Numbered from the stretch's first letter, positions 32,954-41,607 are shown. The stretch: 64,000 nt of DNA from Bdellovibrionota bacterium (GCA_035292885.1 DATDPG010000076.1:1-64000), one strand, 5' to 3'. Translations and numbers: made by a program. The notes: a model not told the origin generated them from the sequence alone.

Positions 32954-33785
32954 CCTCCGCTTTTACCAAAATCACGTCTCCGGTGATATCGAGATCGGGC
33001 GACTTGGAACCGATCGTGTTGATCTCGCGGTTCATTTCCTGGAGCAGGAAGTCGATTTCCCGCCCGACGCTCCCTTTCGAACCCAAAAGCTCCTCCAGTC
33101 TTTTCAAGTGGCTCTTCAAGCGGACGACCTCTTCCGTGACATCGTCTTTTTCCACCAGCAAAGCCAGCTCGACGTTCACGCGGTCCCAGGCAATCTCTTT
33201 GCCGTTTAAGAGCTCCGTCGCACGCGTTCGCATCCGATCGATTCGTATTCGACCCGCCTCCCCTATTTGATGCGAAACCCTTTCCACCGCCCGTTCGATG
33301 GTCTGCCTCCGGCGGCCGATATCCGCCACCAGCGCTTTCCCCTCTCGCCACCGGAATTCGCGCAGTTTTTCCAGCGCTCCCCTGGCCGCTTTCTGAAAAA
33401 GCCGGGATGCATCCGATCCAAAGGGAGACCGGTCATCGCGCGAGGATGCGAGGGCGACCGCTGTTTCGAGCAAAACGGGTGTCGGAATTCCAAGTTTCTT
33501 TCGAAGCCGCTCCAGCTCCCGCCAGCGCCCGATGACCACCGGCTCCGAAAACCCGTTGTTCTTTCGCGCGGCGAGCGGCTCGGCTTTCAAAACTAGATCG
33601 ATTTTCCCGCGGGAAAATTCCTTTCTCACGAGCCCCGCCAGGTCGTGCTCGAGTTCCAGAAGCTCTTTGGGGGCCTGGATTCGAACGTCACAGAATCGAT
33701 TGTTCACCGAACGCGCCTCCACGACGTAGCGATATTCTTTCCCTTTCGCCACGCCGCGGCCGAATCCGGTCATGCTGGACGCCAT
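32916..33785 (-). CDS. yicC: YicC-family endoribonuclease
   Basis: 289 aa, full length. It begins SSMTGFGRG (the typical MTGFGR opening) and holds the family's RSVNNRFCDVRIQAPKEL block, plus the C-terminal GSKGSVGREIDFLLQEMNRE with the conserved EINTIGSK segment. YicC/YloC proteins are stress-related RNases that cut RNA, in E. coli affecting the small RNA RyhB. It heads the yicC-gmk-rpoZ run with a leaderless promoter: TAGGAT lies 6 nt before ATG 33785. A 120-bp palindromic region lies directly upstream. Confidence 0.93.
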   Translation of the reverse strand: MASSMTGFGRGVAKGKEYRYVVEARSVNNRFCDVRIQAPKELLELEHDLAGLVRKEFSRGKIDLVLKAEPLAARKNNGFSEPVVIGRWRELERLRKKLGIPTPVLLETAVALASSRDDRSPFGSDASRLFQKAARGALEKLREFRWREGKALVADIGRRRQTIERAVERVSHQIGEAGRIRIDRMRTRATELLNGKEIAWDRVNVELALLVEKDDVTEEVVRLKSHLKRLEELLGSKGSVGREIDFLLQEMNREINTIGSKSPDLDITGDVILVKAEVEKIREQAQNLE

Positions 33786-33791
33786 GCCGAG

Positions 33792-33820
33792 ATCCTATCC
33801 CGGATTATTCGCGAAGGAAA
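33792..33820 (-). promoter_or_regulatory. Leaderless promoter of yicC-gmk-rpoZ
   Basis: On the minus strand a weak TTTCCT (33820-33815), a 17-nt spacer and TAGGAT (33797-33792) are followed by 6 nt and ATG 33785. The -35 box touches the left arm of the 33817-33936 inverted repeat. Confidence 0.4.
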
Positions 33821-33936
33821 CGCTGAGTTTGCCGCATCTCTGCGTTGGACGCCTGCGAGCGGTCCTCATTTACGTTTCTTGTAAACTCCGGTCCGTTCTC
33901 GGCGCCCGCCTTAACCTGCGTCAAACTGAGCGTTTC
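33817..33936. repeat. 120-bp imperfect palindrome upstream of yicC
   Basis: The left arm GAAACGCTGAGTTTGCCGCA (33817-33836) and the reverse complement of the right arm (33917-33936) agree at 18 of 20 positions. A small dyad TTTAC-7-GTAAA (33869-33885) is centred on the same point, so the whole block is one nested palindrome. It holds no good reading frame. It could be a miniature inverted-repeat element or a regulatory hairpin; no second copy was noticed in the window. Confidence 0.5.
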
Positions 33937-33959
33937 GAAGTAACTCGATGCGTCGCGGC

Positions 33960-34355
33960 CTAATCCGCCGTTCTCTTCGGCACAAGAATCACAAACGCGA
34001 TCGCCTGGTCGTCGGTGTGGGAGAGCGACACGAGCGGCCGATATCGCGAAAAGAAACGACGTACCGACGAACTCTTGGAACGCGGGCGGAAAGAGGGCGC
34101 GCCGTCTTTGTCGTTCCGAACCTCGGCGTCCGTCACATGGAGAGGCAAGATTCCGCGCGCGGCCTTGACGAGGGCCTCTTTCGCACAGAACCGGACCGCA
34201 AAATGCGGCGCCGGATCGCGGAAAGAAGCGCAGTATTTCATTTCGTCGTTTGAAAAGAGCCGTTCGTAGAAACGGCGGTGCCGGGACACCTTTCGCGACC
34301 GAAACGAAGAGACCGACTCGATGTCCACGCCGATTCCGACAGGCGCCGGATTCAT
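33960..34355 (-). CDS. acpS: Holo-ACP synthase (4'-phosphopantetheinyl transferase)
   Basis: 131 aa. The AcpS signature is present: GIGVDIESVSSF with the Mg-binding Asp, and AVRFCAKEALVKAARG with the WxxKEA-type Lys-Glu. LSHTDDQAIAFVI is the usual C-terminal strand (SLSH-D). It moves phosphopantetheine from CoA to apo-acyl carrier protein. Its ATG overlaps the Trm112-like gene stop by 4 nt. The middle segment (KSSSVRRFF) is a little longer than in E. coli AcpS. Confidence 0.9.
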   Translation of the reverse strand: MNPAPVGIGVDIESVSSFRSRKVSRHRRFYERLFSNDEMKYCASFRDPAPHFAVRFCAKEALVKAARGILPLHVTDAEVRNDKDGAPSFRPRSKSSSVRRFFSRYRPLVSLSHTDDQAIAFVILVPKRTAD

Positions 34356-34540
34356 CGAGCCGCGGAAGCCATCGCGGGGACCGGCGTCGCTTCGTCGATC
34401 AGCATGACGGGGATATCGTCCTCAATCCGGTAGCGAAGATTGCACGCACCGCAATCCAATGCGCTCTGTTCCGGATGATATTGGAGATCCCCCTTGCATT
34501 TCGGACAGACCAGAATGTCCAAGAGGTCTTTCGCCAGCAT
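34352..34540 (-). CDS. Trm112/YcaR-family zinc-ribbon-like protein
   Basis: 62 aa from ATG 34540 (MLAKDLLDILVCPKCKGDL). It has CPKC and a second Cys pair (DCGAC), a complete four-Cys set that may bind zinc, and ends with the family's RYRIEDDIPVMLIDEA (the IPVML motif). Bacterial Trm112-like proteins are small and often found beside lipid A or methyltransferase genes; the role is not settled. AAGGTG precedes the start. A longer in-frame opening to 34813 covers the divergent hexapeptide gene and the inverted repeat and is rejected. Confidence 0.88.
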   Translation of the reverse strand: MLAKDLLDILVCPKCKGDLQYHPEQSALDCGACNLRYRIEDDIPVMLIDEATPVPAMASAAR

Positions 34541-34576
34541 GCGCGTCACCTTAACGCGATTCTCGGGGGAAATATA

Positions 34577-34644
34577 GGGACACACAACTGGACCCGAATT
34601 ATTTGGGAAAGAATGGAATGAATTCGGGTCCGGTCGTGTGTCCC
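34577..34644. repeat. 24-bp near-perfect inverted repeat (MITE/REP-like)
   Basis: The left arm is at 34577-34600 and the right arm at 34621-34644, with a 20-nt loop. Reverse-complemented, the arms differ at only 2 of 24 positions; the arms run GGGACACAC...GGACCCGAATT. It lies between the divergent Trm112-like and hexapeptide genes, and only one copy was seen here. GGGACACA termini recall REP/MITE-type elements mobilised by Y1 transposases, but that link is an inference. Confidence 0.7.
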
Positions 34645-34678
34645 CCGAATATGAACTGTATGTTATTGATTTCACCGG

Positions 34679-34684
34679 TACTAT
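34679..34684 (+). promoter_or_regulatory. Candidate -10 box, leaderless hexapeptide gene
   Basis: TACTAT lies 7 nt before GTG 34692 and there is no ribosome site. The -35 region is poor. This supports GTG 34692 rather than GTG 34638, which lies inside the inverted repeat. Confidence 0.4.
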
Positions 34685-34691
34685 TACAGCC

Positions 34692-34973
34692 GTGCCGCAT
34701 GCCGTGAAAATCGGCCGAAACGTGAGAATCGGCGAAAATTGTTCGATCGGCCGCTGCAAGGTCGGGGACAACGTCACGATCGCGCGCGGGAGTGTGATCG
34801 AAGACGGTGCCACGATTCACGACGGCGCGCGTCTGGCCGCACATTGTGTCGTCGGATCGGGCGCTACGATCGGCTCCCACGCACGATTGGGTGAGGGGTG
34901 CGTCGTGGAAGCCGGCGCCCGGGTCGACCGTCATTCCCGCGCCGCCGCCGGCGCAATCATCAAGCGAGGCTAA
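34692..34973 (+). CDS. Small left-handed beta-helix (hexapeptide repeat) protein
   Basis: 93 aa from GTG 34692. Nearly the whole protein is hexapeptide repeats of the [LIV]GxxxxI type (VKIGRNVRIGENCSIG, then VGDNVTIARGSVIEDGATI and VGSGATIGSHARLGEG). Such left-handed beta-helices usually trimerise and carry acyl- or acetyltransferase activity, but no catalytic extension is visible, so the function is uncertain. It opens the polysaccharide locus. The O-antigen-ligase-like gene starts near its 3' end. Confidence 0.75.
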   Translation: MPHAVKIGRNVRIGENCSIGRCKVGDNVTIARGSVIEDGATIHDGARLAAHCVVGSGATIGSHARLGEGCVVEAGARVDRHSRAAAGAIIKRG

Positions 34974-37453
34974 CTCTGCCTCGACTTCCGAACTACCTCC
35001 TGGGCGCAGCGTTGGCCGCGGCTACGTTCTTCTATGGTGGAGACGGAGCCCCATTTCTTATACATGGCCTGATCGCCGCCGCGGCGCTGGCCGCCTTTTT
35101 CATTTGGCCGAAGGAGGAACAACCCACATGGCCATTCGCCAACCCGGCTTCCCGATTGATCCTCGTTTTGCTGATCGGCTTTGCCCTTCAAGCATATGGA
35201 TCGCCGAATCGATGGGAGTGGATTCAATCCATCTTGTGGGCCGTCGATGCCCTCCTTCTCGTCGCGCTCTTTCGAACTCCTTCTTCCCGGAAACCGTCCG
35301 CAAAAGTCGTTGTGGCAGCCCTTCTCGCCGTCTGCCTCCTGGAAGTCCTCCTGCTTCCCTTTGCCCCGTTGATCGATTTCACGCGGGCCGGCACGTTCGT
35401 CAACGCCAACCATACGGCGGCTTTGCTGACGTTCGGGTTTTGGCTTGCGTTTCGCACCAGCCGTCCGCTCTTTTTCGGCGACCACGAACAAAGCGCGAAC
35501 TGGCGGACACTTCTGACCTCCGTTCTCGCCTGCGGCGTGATCCTCTGTTTCTCGATGGGCGCCACGCTCGCTCTCGCTCTCGCCAGCGTTCTGTTCCTCC
35601 TGCGGAATCACATTAAGCCGAAAATTACCGTACCGGTCGTCTTCCTGATCCTCCTCGGCGTTCAAATCCACTTCGCCTACGTTGAAGAGGAGACCGCCGG
35701 AAAAATCCTCGCCGCCGTCGCCCCGACCAAGGTAAATGACGATACCCGCCGGGGGATGACCCGGGCCGCCGTCGCACTCTGGAAAGAGCGCCCTCTCCTG
35801 GGCCATGGTCTCGGCTCGTATGCGGAGCGCTTTCCGTCCGTCGCCGATATCGAGACCACCGACCGCGTCGCCAACTACGCCCACCACGACGTCCTTCAAC
35901 TTCTCGCGGAACTAGGCACGCCGCTTTTCCTCATCGCAGCCTGGCTTGTCACGATGCTCTTTCTCTCCCTTCTCAAGCATCACAAGGAAGGATCGTTCGA
36001 GAACCACCGGTTACGTCAGGCGGTGTTTTGGAGCGGCGTCACGCTGGGTTTCCATTCGCTTGTCGATTTCCCCTGGCATGTGCCTCTGGTCGCGCTCGCG
36101 ATTTTAGCCCTTTGCGCCGAGTCGATCGCCTCGCCGAGAGCGGGCGGGATCCGGTCCCGCGGCCTGATTTCCTCCTTCGCGATCCTTCAACTTGCCGCCG
36201 TCGTTCTCTTTTCCATCGGGGGAGCGCTTATGCGCTTCGGTGGAAGTCCTACGATCGCCTCTCTGCTCCGGCCTGGAGATCCAGTTCCAGCCATGCGGGA
36301 GGCGCAACGACTGCTTCAAAAGGGAGACGCCGCTGAAGGCGTCCGTTGGATACGCAAGGCGGCGGCGCGAGCCCCGTACAACTCTGATGTGTTGGAGATT
36401 CTTGGGACCGTTCTCAGTGCGAACCGAGAATACCAGGATGCCGCTATTCCCATGGAGAAGGCCGGTTTATACGATCGCCGCAACGGAAAACGGCTGGAAA
36501 GAACGGTGACGTGGCTCTTGGAGCACGGATTTTCGGAACCGGGCTTTCGATTAGCTTCGGAGTTCCGACATCTTCCACATTATTGGCGATCCGTTTGCCT
36601 CCGAACCATGGCCGGATTCGCCGACGATCCTCTGTTGTTGCGACGCTGCATCGACGCCCGAAGTCCGGACATGCGGCGCGAGCTTGCCCTATTTTTGCAG
36701 GAGAGAGGCCAGATACAAGCGGCCTTCGAGGAGGCGTTTCAATCGATCGCTCCACCCATACCCGTGGATTGGATCCATTGGTATTCCGAGCTCACGATTC
36801 GGGCGTCCCAGCATGAAAGAGCTTTAAATCAACTGAAACCGTTCTTCGACGGCGCGAATCCCGATCCGAGTTCGTTCCATCTGGCGGGCAAAATACTCTT
36901 GGCGGCCCATCTTCCGGACAGAGCCGTTCCTTTCCTCGACCGCGCGGCGAATCTGGCCGGCGTTCCCGCGACCGTCTGGCCCGATATGCGGCGCGCACTT
37001 GAACTCGGCACCGAATCCGAAACGTGCCAAACGTTGGCGGAAAAATGGCTGAAGGAATGGCCCCATTCGCCTTCCCCACATCTTGCCCAGGCGATTTGTT
37101 TTCATCGAACGGGGAAGTTGAACCATGCGCTCTTCGAGGTGCAGCAGGCACTCCAGATGGACGTCGGAAACCAGGATGCGTGGAGCCTAAAGATTGACGT
37201 CTGGTCCCGGCGGGGAATGCCCGATCGCGCCGTCGACACGGCGTGCGAAAGCCTCTCCGCCCTTCACGGTAACGCTCAATATCTTCAGATCTGCATCCGC
37301 GGCCTCGCTCAAAGCGGCCGATGCTCCAGTCTTCGAACCGCCTGGGAGACGAACAAATCCCGTTGGCCGGATAAAACGCGCTGGAATACGCTGGCGGGAG
37401 AGTTGATGGATTCGTCCAATGGCGCCGTCCGGAAATGCCTGGGGAATCCATGA
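34898..37453 (+). CDS. O-antigen ligase/polymerase-like membrane protein with TPR domain
   Basis: 851 aa from GTG 34898. About ten hydrophobic segments fill residues 30-450. The Wzy/WaaL periplasmic-loop motif is WKERPLLGHGLGSYAERFP followed by HHDVLQLLAELG. The soluble C-terminal 400 residues read as TPR-type helix pairs (LQKGDAAEGVRWIRKAAARA and similar). Such proteins join or polymerise glycan units in the periplasm. The first 26 residues are Arg-rich and overlap the hexapeptide gene, so the true start may be near 34976, where CTG follows GCGAGG. The next gene overlaps by ATGA. Confidence 0.83.
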   Translation: MRRGSRRPGRPSFPRRRRRNHQARLTLPRLPNYLLGAALAAATFFYGGDGAPFLIHGLIAAAALAAFFIWPKEEQPTWPFANPASRLILVLLIGFALQAYGSPNRWEWIQSILWAVDALLLVALFRTPSSRKPSAKVVVAALLAVCLLEVLLLPFAPLIDFTRAGTFVNANHTAALLTFGFWLAFRTSRPLFFGDHEQSANWRTLLTSVLACGVILCFSMGATLALALASVLFLLRNHIKPKITVPVVFLILLGVQIHFAYVEEETAGKILAAVAPTKVNDDTRRGMTRAAVALWKERPLLGHGLGSYAERFPSVADIETTDRVANYAHHDVLQLLAELGTPLFLIAAWLVTMLFLSLLKHHKEGSFENHRLRQAVFWSGVTLGFHSLVDFPWHVPLVALAILALCAESIASPRAGGIRSRGLISSFAILQLAAVVLFSIGGALMRFGGSPTIASLLRPGDPVPAMREAQRLLQKGDAAEGVRWIRKAAARAPYNSDVLEILGTVLSANREYQDAAIPMEKAGLYDRRNGKRLERTVTWLLEHGFSEPGFRLASEFRHLPHYWRSVCLRTMAGFADDPLLLRRCIDARSPDMRRELALFLQERGQIQAAFEEAFQSIAPPIPVDWIHWYSELTIRASQHERALNQLKPFFDGANPDPSSFHLAGKILLAAHLPDRAVPFLDRAANLAGVPATVWPDMRRALELGTESETCQTLAEKWLKEWPHSPSPHLAQAICFHRTGKLNHALFEVQQALQMDVGNQDAWSLKIDVWSRRGMPDRAVDTACESLSALHGNAQYLQICIRGLAQSGRCSSLRTAWETNKSRWPDKTRWNTLAGELMDSSNGAVRKCLGNP

Positions 37454-38676
37454 AGATTCTCGTCATCAATCAATATTTCCCGCCGGATCGCGCGGCGACG
37501 GCCCTTTTGTTGGGCCAACTCACGGCCGACCTCTCCCGGTCGGAAAACATGACCGTCGTTTGCGCTCAACCGACGTACAACCCGGACTCACGGATTTCCG
37601 AGAACCTGTCCCGCGTTCAGATGATGCGAATTCCGATGCTCCCCTTCTCGCGCTCCAATCTCTTTGTCCGAGTCATCAACTATTTCTTATTTCTGTTCGG
37701 CGCCGTCTTTCGAACGATGTTTTTGCCTCGTCATGACATCCTTCTCTGCTGGACCGATCCGCCCCTCGTGGGTCTCATCGGCGCCCTGGTAAGTGCCGTC
37801 AAGGGGGGAACGTTCGTATTTGTCTCCCAAGATGTTTATCCGGAAATCGCGGCCGCGGTTGGAAAGATGAGCGACCCCATCAGCCGAAGCATCTTACGGT
37901 GGGCGTCGAGCATCATTTTGAATCGCGCGGCCGCCGTCGTCGCGGTGGGCGAGGATATGAAAAAACGCCTCGCGGCCAAAGGGTGCCCCTTCCGCAAGAT
38001 CCACGTCATCCCGAACTGGCAGGATCTCGAGGCGCTCAAGCCCACGGACCCCACAATTTTTCGAAAAGCAAACGGCATTCCCGAATCCGCCTTCGTCGTC
38101 ATGCACTCCGGCAATATCGGTTTTTCACAGGATCTTGAAACCCTGCTCGCCGCCGCCCAAGCCACTCGCGATGAGCCCGATATTCAGTTCGTGATCGTGG
38201 GAGATGGCGCGCGAAAAAACCATTTCGAAGCGCAAGCGAAACGGATGGAACTCGGCAATGTTCGGTTTCTCCCCTACCAGCCCGGCGACCACCTCGCGGA
38301 ATCCTTAAGCGCCGCGGACCTTCATTACGTATCGCTCGATCCGAAGCTCACCGGATATATCGTCCCGAGCAAGATCTACGGCATTCTGGCCGTCGCCCGC
38401 CCGGTCCTGGCCAATGTGCAGCCGGGGAGCGAGGTGGACCGGATCGTTCGATCCGCCGGATGCGGTGTTGTCTGTCCACCCGATGCCGACGAAATCGCAA
38501 AAGCGATTCGCCAGCTCCGCGCGGATCCGCACAACCTCAAACGGATCGGCCAGAAGGGACGGGAGTGGATCGAGGAAAACGGCGGACGAAAACGCGCTAC
38601 GGAACGTTACCACGCGCTTCTGGCCGCCTTGTTGAAAGAACCCCCCAGCGGATCCATCAAGGACGTGCCCGTTTGA
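37450..38676 (+). CDS. Glycosyltransferase, WbuB-like GT4 family
   Basis: 408 aa from ATG 37450, which overlaps the upstream stop (ATGA). The N-terminus KILVINQYFPPD and the donor-site part (VMHSGNIGFSQDLETLL, PYQPGDHLAESLSAADLHYVSL) match GT4 enzymes of the WbuB type that transfer L-fucosamine-like sugars. The Glu-rich motif is the retained YIVPSKIYGILAVARPVLAN. It is probably a cytoplasmic-face enzyme extending the lipid-linked repeat unit. The last 20 nt overlap a convergent glycosyltransferase gene. Confidence 0.92.
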   Translation: MKILVINQYFPPDRAATALLLGQLTADLSRSENMTVVCAQPTYNPDSRISENLSRVQMMRIPMLPFSRSNLFVRVINYFLFLFGAVFRTMFLPRHDILLCWTDPPLVGLIGALVSAVKGGTFVFVSQDVYPEIAAAVGKMSDPISRSILRWASSIILNRAAAVVAVGEDMKKRLAAKGCPFRKIHVIPNWQDLEALKPTDPTIFRKANGIPESAFVVMHSGNIGFSQDLETLLAAAQATRDEPDIQFVIVGDGARKNHFEAQAKRMELGNVRFLPYQPGDHLAESLSAADLHYVSLDPKLTGYIVPSKIYGILAVARPVLANVQPGSEVDRIVRSAGCGVVCPPDADEIAKAIRQLRADPHNLKRIGQKGREWIEENGGRKRATERYHALLAALLKEPPSGSIKDVPV

Positions 38677-39763
38677 CCAACTCTTGGATCCCGTTCAACG
38701 TGTCGTCGGCAACCCGATCCCAGCAATACTTCGCTAGAACCAGACTCCGGTTCTTTTCTCCGATGGCCTGACGATCGCCCGCAGACATTTGAGACACTTT
38801 TTCCAAGGACTCGATTAATCCGGTTAAATCATCTTTTTCGAACGTGAAGACCTGCGCCTGCTGTGCAAGATCGGGAATGACTCCCACGCGAGCGGCCACG
38901 ATGGTGAGCGCAGATGCCATGCCCTCCAAAACCACCGTGGGAAATCCTTCGGCCCGGCTTGGGAGAACGAGGGCGTCGACCTGTGAGTAGACGCTCCGAA
39001 GGGCCCTTTCTTCGCGAATTTCGCCGAGGAAACGAACGTTCCTGAGGCTCGACTTTTCTTGAACGGGATGATGACCCACCACACAAAACTCGGCCGTCGG
39101 AATCTTGATCGCCGCGCGTAGAAACAGATCGAGCCCTTTTCTCGGTTCGTCGCGCCCCACAAAAAGAAACCGAAACGTCGAACGTGGAATGCCCCGGTCG
39201 GAAGATCCTGATACGGGCGACAAGAAAGCGGGAGATACGGCATTCCCGAGTCGAAGAAGGACTTCGGCCCGAACCCCGATCTCCTGAACAAGGATGCGAT
39301 CGAAAAACTCACCAAAACTTACAATCCCGTCGGCACGCAAAAGCAGTTGCGTGAACGCTCTGCGCAGGGGAAGGAGCTGTAAACGGGAAAGGATTCCGGA
39401 TCCAAGTTGAAAGCTCTCCAGGCCATGTGGATGGACGATCAAAGGACACTTTGGCTCTTTCAGGGACATGGCCGTCAGACCATGGGCGAAGATCACGTCA
39501 TAGGTTCCATCCGCAAGACGTGCTCCAATTTCTTCCGAAAACCTTCTATTTTCTCTGACGTAATGTCCGGGGAAGGCGGCACTGCCGGGCCAAGAAATCC
39601 ATTGAACGCCCGCGATCTCCGGGTGTCCCGAGGCGGGCGCCGACGCGAATACGTCTATAAGTGCATCGCGCTCCCGGAGAGTTTCCATATGGAACCGCGC
39701 ATACTTCGCCATCCCCCCCATCTGGAGAGGGAACAGGGCGTCTGTCAGGTAGGCGATGCGCAC
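38657..39763 (-). CDS. Glycosyltransferase, GT4 family
   Basis: 368 aa from GTG 39763. GT4 features: an N-terminal acceptor domain opening RIAYLTDALFPLQMGGMAKY, then LFVGRDEPRKGLDLFLRAA and the donor-binding PSRAEGFPTVVLEGMASAL with the conserved E-x7-E. Acceptor and donor are unknown. It is alone on the minus strand among plus-strand genes and converges with the WbuB-like gene (20-nt overlap), so it may have been inverted or inserted. AGGAG lies about 13 nt before the start. Confidence 0.92.
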   Translation of the reverse strand: MRIAYLTDALFPLQMGGMAKYARFHMETLRERDALIDVFASAPASGHPEIAGVQWISWPGSAAFPGHYVRENRRFSEEIGARLADGTYDVIFAHGLTAMSLKEPKCPLIVHPHGLESFQLGSGILSRLQLLPLRRAFTQLLLRADGIVSFGEFFDRILVQEIGVRAEVLLRLGNAVSPAFLSPVSGSSDRGIPRSTFRFLFVGRDEPRKGLDLFLRAAIKIPTAEFCVVGHHPVQEKSSLRNVRFLGEIREERALRSVYSQVDALVLPSRAEGFPTVVLEGMASALTIVAARVGVIPDLAQQAQVFTFEKDDLTGLIESLEKVSQMSAGDRQAIGEKNRSLVLAKYCWDRVADDTLNGIQELVKRARP

Positions 39764-39825
39764 AACTCATTGCCACTCCTACCTGACCTTGGTTTATTGT
39801 GGAAATATGCCCCGCGTTAGGAAAA

Positions 39826-39853
39826 TTCACGTCGAACCGATTCAAGCTACACT
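39826..39853 (+). promoter_or_regulatory. Leaderless promoter of the 39.9-kb glycosyltransferase operon
   Basis: TTCACG (39826-39831), a 16-nt spacer and TACACT (39848-39853) are followed by 7 nt and ATG 39861. The same -35 hexamer TTCACG occurs before the methyltransferase at 61.1 kb. Confidence 0.45.
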
Positions 39854-39860
39854 GTAGTCG

Positions 39861-41042
39861 ATGAGAACCATTCTCTACGGTTCGCCGTTTAATCATTCCG
39901 TGAGCGGTGCGGATGAAAGCTTGCTCACGTTACTCAAATTTCTTTCGAAAGAACATTGGCGCCCCGTCGTCGTCACGCCTTGGCGATCCGCGTATGCCGA
40001 AAAATACAGGGCGCTGGGTGCGCAGGTGATTCGGTTTCCCATGTTACGAATCATCCGGACCTTTAATCCCCTCTACTGGATCCTCTTCTTGGTTTGGTTT
40101 CCGATTGAAGTGGGCCTTTTCGTCTTTTCGATTCTCCGCGTCCATGCCGACATCGTGCACTCCAATATGGATTCCCTGATTTCTCCCTTGGTCGCCGCGA
40201 GAATTATCGGTGTTCCCGCAGTCCTCCACTATCGGGCGAAAACCGTGGATGAACCGAAGTGGTTTTTTGATCGTTTCCTTCCGCTCCTTGTCGCTCTCAG
40301 CCATCGCATCGTGGCCATCAGCCGCGCGACCGCCCGACCGTTTTTCAAAAGAGATCTCGGTGCGAAAGTTCAGGTTTGCTACAACGGTCTCGATTTGGGC
40401 CGTTTTCGAAATGTCTCAAATACGCGCCTTATCGAATTGTTTCCGGAATTGTCGAAACGGCGGATCGTGTTGTTCGTCGGGCGACTGGATCCGCAGAAGC
40501 GCCTGGAGGATCTGATCCAAGCCGCTCATGAAATCGTATCGGTCCGTAAAGACATTACGTTCGTCATTGCCGGAGGAGATCCCAACGTTTCCCTGGAAAC
40601 AGATCACAAACTCCATTTGGAGCAGGAAATCGCTCGCCTGGGACTTGGAGCGCATTTTCTTTTCTTGGGTCGAAGAAGCGACGTTCCTGATCTCCTGGCC
40701 TCGAGTCACTGCTTTGTCTTCCCGGCGGAGAATGAAGGGTTCGGTCGGGCGGTCATCGAGGCGATGGCGTCAGGAATCCCGGTTATTGCCGCCAACTCAG
40801 GAGGCCCTCCCGAATTGCTCGAAGACGGGAAGCTCGGGTTTCTCGTTCCCCCGCGCGACCCCGCGGCTCTCGCTTCGGGCATACTTCGTGCGCTGGAATC
40901 AAAGGAGGCGCGAAAGGTCGCCCTGGCGGCAAAAGAATCGGCATTTAAGAAATTTAGCGCGGAACAGCACGCCAACCAGATTACGGCCGTCTATCAAGAC
41001 ATGTTGGGCGCGGGACACCCTCTCCACGAAAAGGTAACCTAG
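39861..41042 (+). CDS. Glycosyltransferase, GT4 family
   Basis: 393 aa. The donor domain shows VLFVGRLDPQKRLEDLIQAAHE and FPAENEGFGRAVIEAMASGIPVIAA, the usual GT4 nucleotide-sugar and catalytic Glu region. The middle (about 65-95) has a hydrophobic stretch likely to touch the membrane. It begins a plus-strand operon, leaderless by TACACT 7 nt before ATG 39861. The serine acetyltransferase-like gene follows 7 nt later. Confidence 0.94.
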   Translation: MRTILYGSPFNHSVSGADESLLTLLKFLSKEHWRPVVVTPWRSAYAEKYRALGAQVIRFPMLRIIRTFNPLYWILFLVWFPIEVGLFVFSILRVHADIVHSNMDSLISPLVAARIIGVPAVLHYRAKTVDEPKWFFDRFLPLLVALSHRIVAISRATARPFFKRDLGAKVQVCYNGLDLGRFRNVSNTRLIELFPELSKRRIVLFVGRLDPQKRLEDLIQAAHEIVSVRKDITFVIAGGDPNVSLETDHKLHLEQEIARLGLGAHFLFLGRRSDVPDLLASSHCFVFPAENEGFGRAVIEAMASGIPVIAANSGGPPELLEDGKLGFLVPPRDPAALASGILRALESKEARKVALAAKESAFKKFSAEQHANQITAVYQDMLGAGHPLHEKVT

Positions 41043-41049
41043 CTCCGAA

Positions 41050-41607
41050 ATGACCTCTATCGACCTTTCGAAATTCGATAACAGAAACTTTCGTCGGGGC
41101 CGATCCTATTGGATCGAGGTCCTATGGCGAGTCGTCAGCGCGATTCTCTTCCAAAGCTCCTGGTTTCCCTTTTACGCCCCAAAGAGATTTCTATTGCGGT
41201 GCTTTGGCGGTTCCGTCGGCCGCGGCGTCCTGATCAAACCTCGAGTGACGATCACTTTCCCGTGGAAACTCCGTCTCGGAGATTTTTCGTGGGTTGGCGA
41301 AGAGGTCTGGCTGGACTCGCTGGATGAGATCCGAATCGGCGCCCACGCATGCATCGCCCAACGCGCCTACCTTTGCACCGGAACGCACGACTCGCGCATC
41401 CCCACGTTCGATCTGCTGACCAAGGCGATCGAGATCGGCGACGGCGCATGGGTCGGGGCCGGATCGTCGATCGCGCCCGGCGTTCACGTCGGTCCCGAAG
41501 CTTTCATTCAACTCGGCTCCGTCGTGGTGAACGACGTGCCGTCCCGAGCGATCGTGCGGGGCAATCCGGCGCAAAAGACCGGAGAGCGAAAGATCGAATC
41601 CCGTTGA
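41050..41607 (+). CDS. WcaF-type colanic acid-like O-acetyltransferase
   Basis: 185 aa. The first 60 residues (DLSKFDNRNFRRGRSYWIEVLWR) are typical of WcaF/WcaB-like enzymes that put acetyl groups on exopolysaccharide sugars. The rest is a left-handed beta-helix (IRIGAHACIAQRAYLCTGTHD, IGDGAWVGAGSSIAPGVHVG) with catalytic His in the TGTHD loop. The stop overlaps the next gene's TTG start (TTGA). The acceptor is unknown. Confidence 0.88.
   Translation: MTSIDLSKFDNRNFRRGRSYWIEVLWRVVSAILFQSSWFPFYAPKRFLLRCFGGSVGRGVLIKPRVTITFPWKLRLGDFSWVGEEVWLDSLDEIRIGAHACIAQRAYLCTGTHDSRIPTFDLLTKAIEIGDGAWVGAGSSIAPGVHVGPEAFIQLGSVVVNDVPSRAIVRGNPAQKTGERKIESR

Noticed and set aside
34638-34640. GTG 34638 as the start of the hexapeptide-repeat gene
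   Set aside because: It lies inside the right arm of the inverted repeat, and TACTAT 7 nt before GTG 34692 points to the inner start; residues before it are not hexapeptide-like.
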